64,000 nt of DNA from Candidatus Treponema merdequi (GTDB taxonomy: Bacteria; Spirochaetota; Spirochaetia; Treponematales; Treponemataceae), in assembly GCA_018064525.1 (NCBI GenBank), contig JAGHVB010000006.1, positions 53,254 through 117,253 on the forward strand. Reading direction: 5' to 3'. How positions within the stretch are numbered: the stretch's first letter is position 1; each line of letters opens with the position of its first letter. The notes below the pieces were generated by a model that was not told the DNA's origin, made no database searches, and worked only from the letters and a program-made list of their open reading frames with translations. The translations under genes were made by a program, and so were the position numbers. Shown here piece after piece: positions 60,634-64,000 of the stretch.

Positions 60634-61062
60634 CTAGTACATCTTCAAAAATCGGATTTGAGTTTTTTCGTTGTCGTAACCTTGCGAACGGTAAAATTCA
60701 TGAGCACCGTGACGAGTTCCGCCGGAGTTTAAACGCATTCCAATGCAGCCTTTTTCTTTGGACCAATTTTCTGCCGCACGTAAAAGTTCGCTGGCAAATC
60801 CCTGACGACGAAATTCTTCTTTTACTGCAAGGCCAAGAATATTTCCAACGGGACCAAAATACAGATTTGAATAAACTTCAACGTGAATAAATCCTGCGGT
60901 AACGCCATCTACATCGGCAACAAAAACTGCTTCTCGTTCCGGCGGCAATTTTGAAAGATTCGCGCTAACAAAATCTTCCTGTGCATCTTCATAGCCTAAG
61001 CCTTTTCGAATAAGTTCGAGTAAATCTGATAAATCATTTTCGGTTGCGTGTCTAATTTGCAT
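60634..61062 (-). CDS. GNAT acetyltransferase 6
   Basis: A 142-residue GNAT; motif A is AVKEEFRRQGFASELLRAAENW near residue 78 and the C-terminal end is GAHEFYRSQGYDNEKTQIRF. GAGG precedes the ATG and TATAAT is found about 30 bp upstream. It is probably transcribed on its own. Substrate unknown. Confidence 0.85.
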   Translation of the reverse strand: MQIRHATENDLSDLLELIRKGLGYEDAQEDFVSANLSKLPPEREAVFVADVDGVTAGFIHVEVYSNLYFGPVGNILGLAVKEEFRRQGFASELLRAAENWSKEKGCIGMRLNSGGTRHGAHEFYRSQGYDNEKTQIRFLKMY

Positions 61063-61094
61063 TTTTTACCTCATCGCTAACACAATTATACAAA

Positions 61095-61913
61095 TTAAAT
61101 TAAATAATTTCTTGCGATTTTTTCTACTTTTTTTGAACTTAATGGGGAGGCGCTGGTTTCCATTGAAATAATTAAATTATCGCCGGGGAAAAATCCGGCA
61201 TTTTCGTAGGCGGCCATTTTTTCTACGGCGGAAGTTGCATATTCTTGGGCGTCCATCATTCCTAAATGTTCCCAGGCATATTCTTTATGGGTGCGCAAAT
61301 TCAGGCAGTAAAAATCCGGATGAACGGTAAACTTTTGTAATTTTACGGGAAACTCATAGCGGTACGGAATGCCCATGCGAAACAATGTGTCGGCAATTAT
61401 TACTTCTGATTTTGAGCGGACGCGTTCTCCTTTTGCTGTAGAAAGTGTTGGTGCATTTTCGTTGAAACTTTTGTGCGGATATTCTAAGGCCAGCCAATTT
61501 TCTGCGAATTGTTTATCTGGCATGGTAATTGGGTTTACGAGCTGGCGGCGGCTGGCGGAAAGTTCTTGGTAAACTTTGTCAATTTGATTTTTCTGTAAAT
61601 AATTAAGCGTTGTATTCAGGTGATAAAGCTCCAGCTCCAGATTCGGCAGGATTTTTTCATCGTAATCTTTTTGTGCAAGCGACTTTATTAATTTTTGATT
61701 TGTTTTGGGGATGTATTTTCTTGAGTTTTCAGTTTCGTCGCTCTTTTGGTAATATTGCACAGTGTGATTACAGGTGCTTGTCCACAGTTTTCCTAGTGGA
61801 GCCTTTGAAAGCTCTTGTTTTATGCAGGAAATTGCGTGCTCCAGGCTTTGTTTACGGGTTAACAGCTCGGGGATGAGTAAATTAGGCGGTAATTTTTCGA
61901 AGTTATTTTCCAT
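61095..61913 (-). CDS. PD-(D/E)XK-like nuclease-fold protein
   Basis: A 272-residue protein. The N-terminal 130 residues are helical, with Leu/Lys/Gln-rich coiled-coil character. The C-terminal part has RSKSEVIIADTLFRMGIPYRYEFPVKL, FTVHPDFYCLNL and EYAWEHLGMMD: Glu, HPD-F and E-x-x with Gly where active enzymes have Lys (EHLG), the order of a PD-(D/E)XK fold with a changed last residue. It may be a diverged nuclease or an inactive DNA-binding relative. GAGGTT precedes the ATG. It is the gene next to the hairpin array. Confidence 0.55.
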   Translation of the reverse strand: MENNFEKLPPNLLIPELLTRKQSLEHAISCIKQELSKAPLGKLWTSTCNHTVQYYQKSDETENSRKYIPKTNQKLIKSLAQKDYDEKILPNLELELYHLNTTLNYLQKNQIDKVYQELSASRRQLVNPITMPDKQFAENWLALEYPHKSFNENAPTLSTAKGERVRSKSEVIIADTLFRMGIPYRYEFPVKLQKFTVHPDFYCLNLRTHKEYAWEHLGMMDAQEYATSAVEKMAAYENAGFFPGDNLIISMETSASPLSSKKVEKIARNYLI

Positions 61914-61933
61914 TTTGGAACCTCATTTTTTGG

Positions 61934-62378
61934 ATTTACGGGTTTAAACATTGACCGTATGGTTTTGAGCCGTAATTTTTCAGGTTTTTCAATGAAAATA
62001 AAGTGCGCATTTTGAAAATTACGGGTTTGGCTGGCGGATGGGGGCGTGTTAACCCGTAATTTTCAGATTTTTTTACAAAAAAGTTTCAGGTTTTCAGAAT
62101 AATTACGGGTGGAGCGTGCAGGGTGCAGTAAAAATCCCGTAATCAGTCAAAAAGATTAAATAAACAGATAAAAAATTACGGTACAAAGAAAAATAACCTC
62201 TCCGTTAAACCGTAATCGTCATAAACACAAAAAAGAATTACGGGTTTAAAAACAGGGGGGGGCAGTCCTAACCCGTAATCGTCAAAAATACAAAAATAAA
62301 AAATAACAAATTACGGCTTACAAATGCAGGGATCAGCTGTAAAACCGTAACAAAACCAAGATTCTCAAAAAATTACGA
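61934..62378. repeat. Array of six hairpin units with helical-turn spacing
   Basis: TTACGG starts at 61936, 62019, 62103, 62176, 62238 and 62311 (a weaker TTACGA at 62373). Each is followed by CCGTAA at 61970, 62054, 62137, 62210, 62273 and 62345, a distance of 34 or 35 bp. Starts are 83, 84, 73, 62, 73 and 62 bp apart, close to 8, 7 and 6 turns of the helix. The arms extend variably and remain complementary (for example ACGGGTTT/TAACCCGT, ACGGT/ACCGT), while loop sequences differ. Spacers are A/T-rich with A-tracts. This is most of the 600 bp gene-free stretch 61914-62513; the remainder shows no ORF. Confidence 0.85.
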
Positions 62379-62439
62379 CTATAAATAAAAAATAATAAAA
62401 AATCTCTCGAACCGTCAAGAAAAAATCACCGGCGCGACC

Positions 62440-62545
62440 CCAGTAAAACGCCGCAACCATCGCAACTGTTGCCACCGCAGTAACAGCCGCAACTTCTGTA
62501 AACCGCCACAACATCAGTAAACTGCCGCAACCGTTGCCACCGCAC
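62440..62545 (-). repeat. 65-bp duplication at the 3' end of the phosphatidyltransferase gene
   Basis: GTTGCCACCGCA occurs at 62468-62479 and 62533-62544, 65 bp apart, with further similarity around both. Read on the minus strand, the upstream copy encodes AVATVAAVY then TGA, and the second, in another frame, encodes AVATVAMVAAFYWGR. The normal C-terminus of the protein may have been displaced by this duplication. Confidence 0.65.
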
Positions 62546-62975
62546 AAACAATTCCCGCGCTCACCCGCAAATCAACAAAAGGAATCGTAAGCGGAAAAAT
62601 AAAAAGCAGAAATCCCGTAATTTTATTCGCAATCGAATGAGGAATTACAAACTGTTTTTCCCGGACACAACCAGTCACAATTCTGGCAATTTTTACAACG
62701 GCAATAATTCCAGTCCAGATCCAGATGAACATTGGCAAACTTATTTCCGGAAAAATTTTTACCGCAGCCGCCGCAACAAAAAATAAATCTGCAGCAGAAT
62801 CAAACCTGGCACCAAACTCGCTCGAACTTCCAGTTTTTCTTGCAACTGTTCCGTCAATCATGTCGGAAATGCCGGCCGCGATGTAAAAGCTGAAAAACTG
62901 CGGCGAAAAAACCGGGCAAAAAATCATCGCCCCCGCAAAAACAATTCGTAGAGCTGTAATAATATTCGCAATCAA
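62514..62975 (-). CDS. CDP-alcohol phosphatidyltransferase, short C-terminus
   Basis: A 153-residue integral membrane enzyme. The signature D-x2-D-G-x2-A-R...G-x3-D-x3-D is visible as SDMIDGTVARKTGSSSEFGARFDSAADL. It makes phospholipid head-group transfers from CDP-diacylglycerol. It stops after CAVATVAAVY, where homologues that I recall continue for 10-20 residues, and the DNA beyond holds a duplicate of this end in another frame. The start is TTG, overlapping the TGA of the tautomerase gene by 4 bp. Confidence 0.85.
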   Translation of the reverse strand: MIANIITALRIVFAGAMIFCPVFSPQFFSFYIAAGISDMIDGTVARKTGSSSEFGARFDSAADLFFVAAAAVKIFPEISLPMFIWIWTGIIAVVKIARIVTGCVREKQFVIPHSIANKITGFLLFIFPLTIPFVDLRVSAGIVCAVATVAAVY

Positions 62976-63331
62976 CTTTTCTGCTTCCCGCCCATTCCCC
63001 AGTTTTCCAGAGGCGGCTCATTTATAATTATAAAAACGTCCGTTGCCGCAATTCCAAGTTTTTCTCCGAGCAATGAAGTTATAATTTCAATCGCAGCTTT
63101 TTTTTGATCTTTTGTGCGACCGGGAAAAACAGTCATCTCAATAATCATAAAGTTTTCGGTTTTCCCTTCTGGAACTTCCCAGCAAGATTTATCATATTCT
63201 GTAATCCGCTGAAATCTGTCCCAGTCTTCAATTCCAAAAGCCTGAATTAATCCGCTGTGAACACAGTCAAAAACCGCTTTTTTATATTCAAGAGATTTTC
63301 CTTTTAACATTTCAATTTTTACTAATGGCAA
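62972..63331 (-). CDS. Tautomerase-family protein
   Basis: A 119-residue protein beginning (M)PLVKIEMLKGKS, so the catalytic Pro-1 of 4-oxalocrotonate-tautomerase-like enzymes becomes N-terminal after Met removal. The body has the double-length tautomerase_2 layout (FMIIEMTVFPGRTKDQKKAAIEIITSLLGEKLGI ... VFIIINEPPLENWGMGG). Natural substrates are usually unknown. The start is a TTG behind GAGGAG. It is translationally coupled to the phosphatidyltransferase. Confidence 0.85.
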   Translation of the reverse strand: MPLVKIEMLKGKSLEYKKAVFDCVHSGLIQAFGIEDWDRFQRITEYDKSCWEVPEGKTENFMIIEMTVFPGRTKDQKKAAIEIITSLLGEKLGIAATDVFIIINEPPLENWGMGGKQKS

Positions 63332-63370
63332 TTATTTTTCTCCTCACTAAAAACTCAATTCTGGAAATAT

Positions 63371-64000
63371 TTATTCTTTTACCGCCTTATATATCCATTC
63401 GGTAAGACCATTTGGCAAACGCTCATCCATGTAAGTTCCGTCATCAAACAAAAGATTGCACGCCATAGGATTTACAAGACAATGCTGACCCATTTCTGTA
63501 CCAAAGTTGATAGAAGCAATTCCTTTATCGCCATTGTAAACCCAGTCTGGTGTAAAAATAAAACTGTGCTTCATTTTTTCAAGACGAGGTAGGCGCGGAA
63601 CAATTGAACCGTTATAATCATTAAACTCATCGCGCTTACCCATCGCCAAAAACAAATGAATATTATTTTCATCCCACTTATCAATTACAGAATCCGCTGG
63701 CAATTCATTGGCGCCAATTGGGATTAAAATATTGAAGAACGAAGGATATTTTTCGCCCATTAAATAAACCATTCTACCGCCCGCAGAATTTCCCCACAAA
63801 AGTTCTTTGCCAGCACCACCATTTTTATCAGCATGCTTTTTTATAAACTGATTGATTAAATCATAAAGCGGTTCAATATATTCTTCGCTCCAGGAATCGA
63901 CTACTTTGCCTTCAGAATTACGTTTTTCGTTTGCAAGCGGAACAAGAATATAAGCACCGCCAAAACTTTTCTGATATTTTTCAGTCGCAAAAAATTCAGC
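63371..64000 (-). CDS. Alpha/beta hydrolase, partial
   Basis: The C-terminal 209 residues of an alpha/beta-fold esterase or peptidase, running off the window edge. The nucleophile elbow is LWGNSAGGRM, later FLAMGKRDEFNDYNG suggests the catalytic Asp region and QHCLVNPMACNLLFDD the His region. The arrangement is like PHB-depolymerase or prolyl-oligopeptidase-type esterases. The start lies beyond the window. Substrate unknown. Confidence 0.75.
   Translation of the reverse strand, partial: AEFFATEKYQKSFGGAYILVPLANEKRNSEGKVVDSWSEEYIEPLYDLINQFIKKHADKNGGAGKELLWGNSAGGRMVYLMGEKYPSFFNILIPIGANELPADSVIDKWDENNIHLFLAMGKRDEFNDYNGSIVPRLPRLEKMKHSFIFTPDWVYNGDKGIASINFGTEMGQHCLVNPMACNLLFDDGTYMDERLPNGLTEWIYKAVKE

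Noticed and set aside
54834..61913. Insertion sequence or transposon carrying the GNAT run
   Set aside because: No transposase, integrase or terminal inverted repeats with target duplication were found; only the CCGTAA repeats lie at the two ends.
61934..62378. CRISPR array
   Set aside because: The units are inverted pairs of short arms with constant inner length, not direct repeats of 23-40 bp with unique spacers, and no cas gene is near.
61934..62378. Integron attC cassette array
   Set aside because: No integrase, no gene cassettes between units and no GTTRRRY cores at the arms.

Overview
The window looks like a chromosomal segment of a host-associated spirochaete, most likely a gut or rumen Treponema. 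This is an inference from content: an AT-rich genome, a CheX-type CheY-P phosphatase, many lipoproteins (BspA/DUF285 repeats, LRR_5, FN3, tandem formylglycine-generating-enzyme-like domains), c-di-GMP enzymes and an OmpA-like protein. No rRNA, tRNA or recognisable transposase was found, so the assignment rests on proteins only.

Layout. 0-6 kb: the tail of an outer-membrane protein, cheX, an exported Ntn-hydrolase, a DUF285 lipoprotein, NADP-type glutamate dehydrogenase with a structured leader, and a small lipoprotein. 6.0-6.4 kb: a gene-free stretch that appears to encode a minus-strand small RNA carrying a 14-codon ORF. 6.4-21.7 kb: a diguanylate cyclase followed by a giant four-domain FGE-like lipoprotein, a stand-alone AICAR formyltransferase, a PAP2 phosphatase, an LRR_5 lipoprotein, a GH13 glucosidase, two small minus-strand proteins and a phosphohexomutase. 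21.8-31.1 kb: a type I restriction-modification island in the order hsdR - hsdS - DUF4160 - (hsdS 3' fragment and small frameshifted gene) - AAA ATPase - RelE-like protein - hsdM - HEPN-like protein. This is the most plausible undescribed defence module in the window. 31-45.5 kb: HD hydrolase, MATE pump, AraC regulator, Ste24-like protease, OmpA-like protein with 36-bp repeats, then a tightly packed operon of two FN3 lipoproteins, a small lipoprotein and an outer-membrane protein. 45.5-54.3 kb, mostly minus strand: phosphodiesterase, SpoU methyltransferase, LacI regulator, a fucose/arabinose-isomerase-like operon, an HD-GYP protein, a small sigma factor and a histidine kinase. 54.8-62 kb, all minus strand: a run of short genes with six GNAT acetyltransferases, an RpiB-like isomerase, PEBP protein, Crp/Fnr regulator, amino-acid racemase and a PD-(D/E)XK-like protein. 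62-64 kb: a CDP-alcohol phosphatidyltransferase, a tautomerase and the end of an alpha/beta hydrolase.

Three cross-cutting signals stand out. (1) A 450-bp array at 61.93-62.38 kb holds six TTACGG/CCGTAA inverted pairs with nearly constant inner length (34-35 bp), whose successive starts are 62, 73 or 83-84 bp apart, i.e. whole helical turns. A degenerate relative lies at 54.70-54.81 kb, so the two bracket the GNAT-rich run. (2) At least six genes that lack a Shine-Dalgarno sequence have a promoter of the form -35, 17-bp spacer, -10, then only 6-7 nt before the ATG, which predicts leaderless mRNAs. (3) Two promoters in the GNAT/racemase cluster share a 19-bp dyad at the same distance (35 bp) from the -10, the classical class II activator position, and one of them drives the operon containing the Crp/Fnr regulator.
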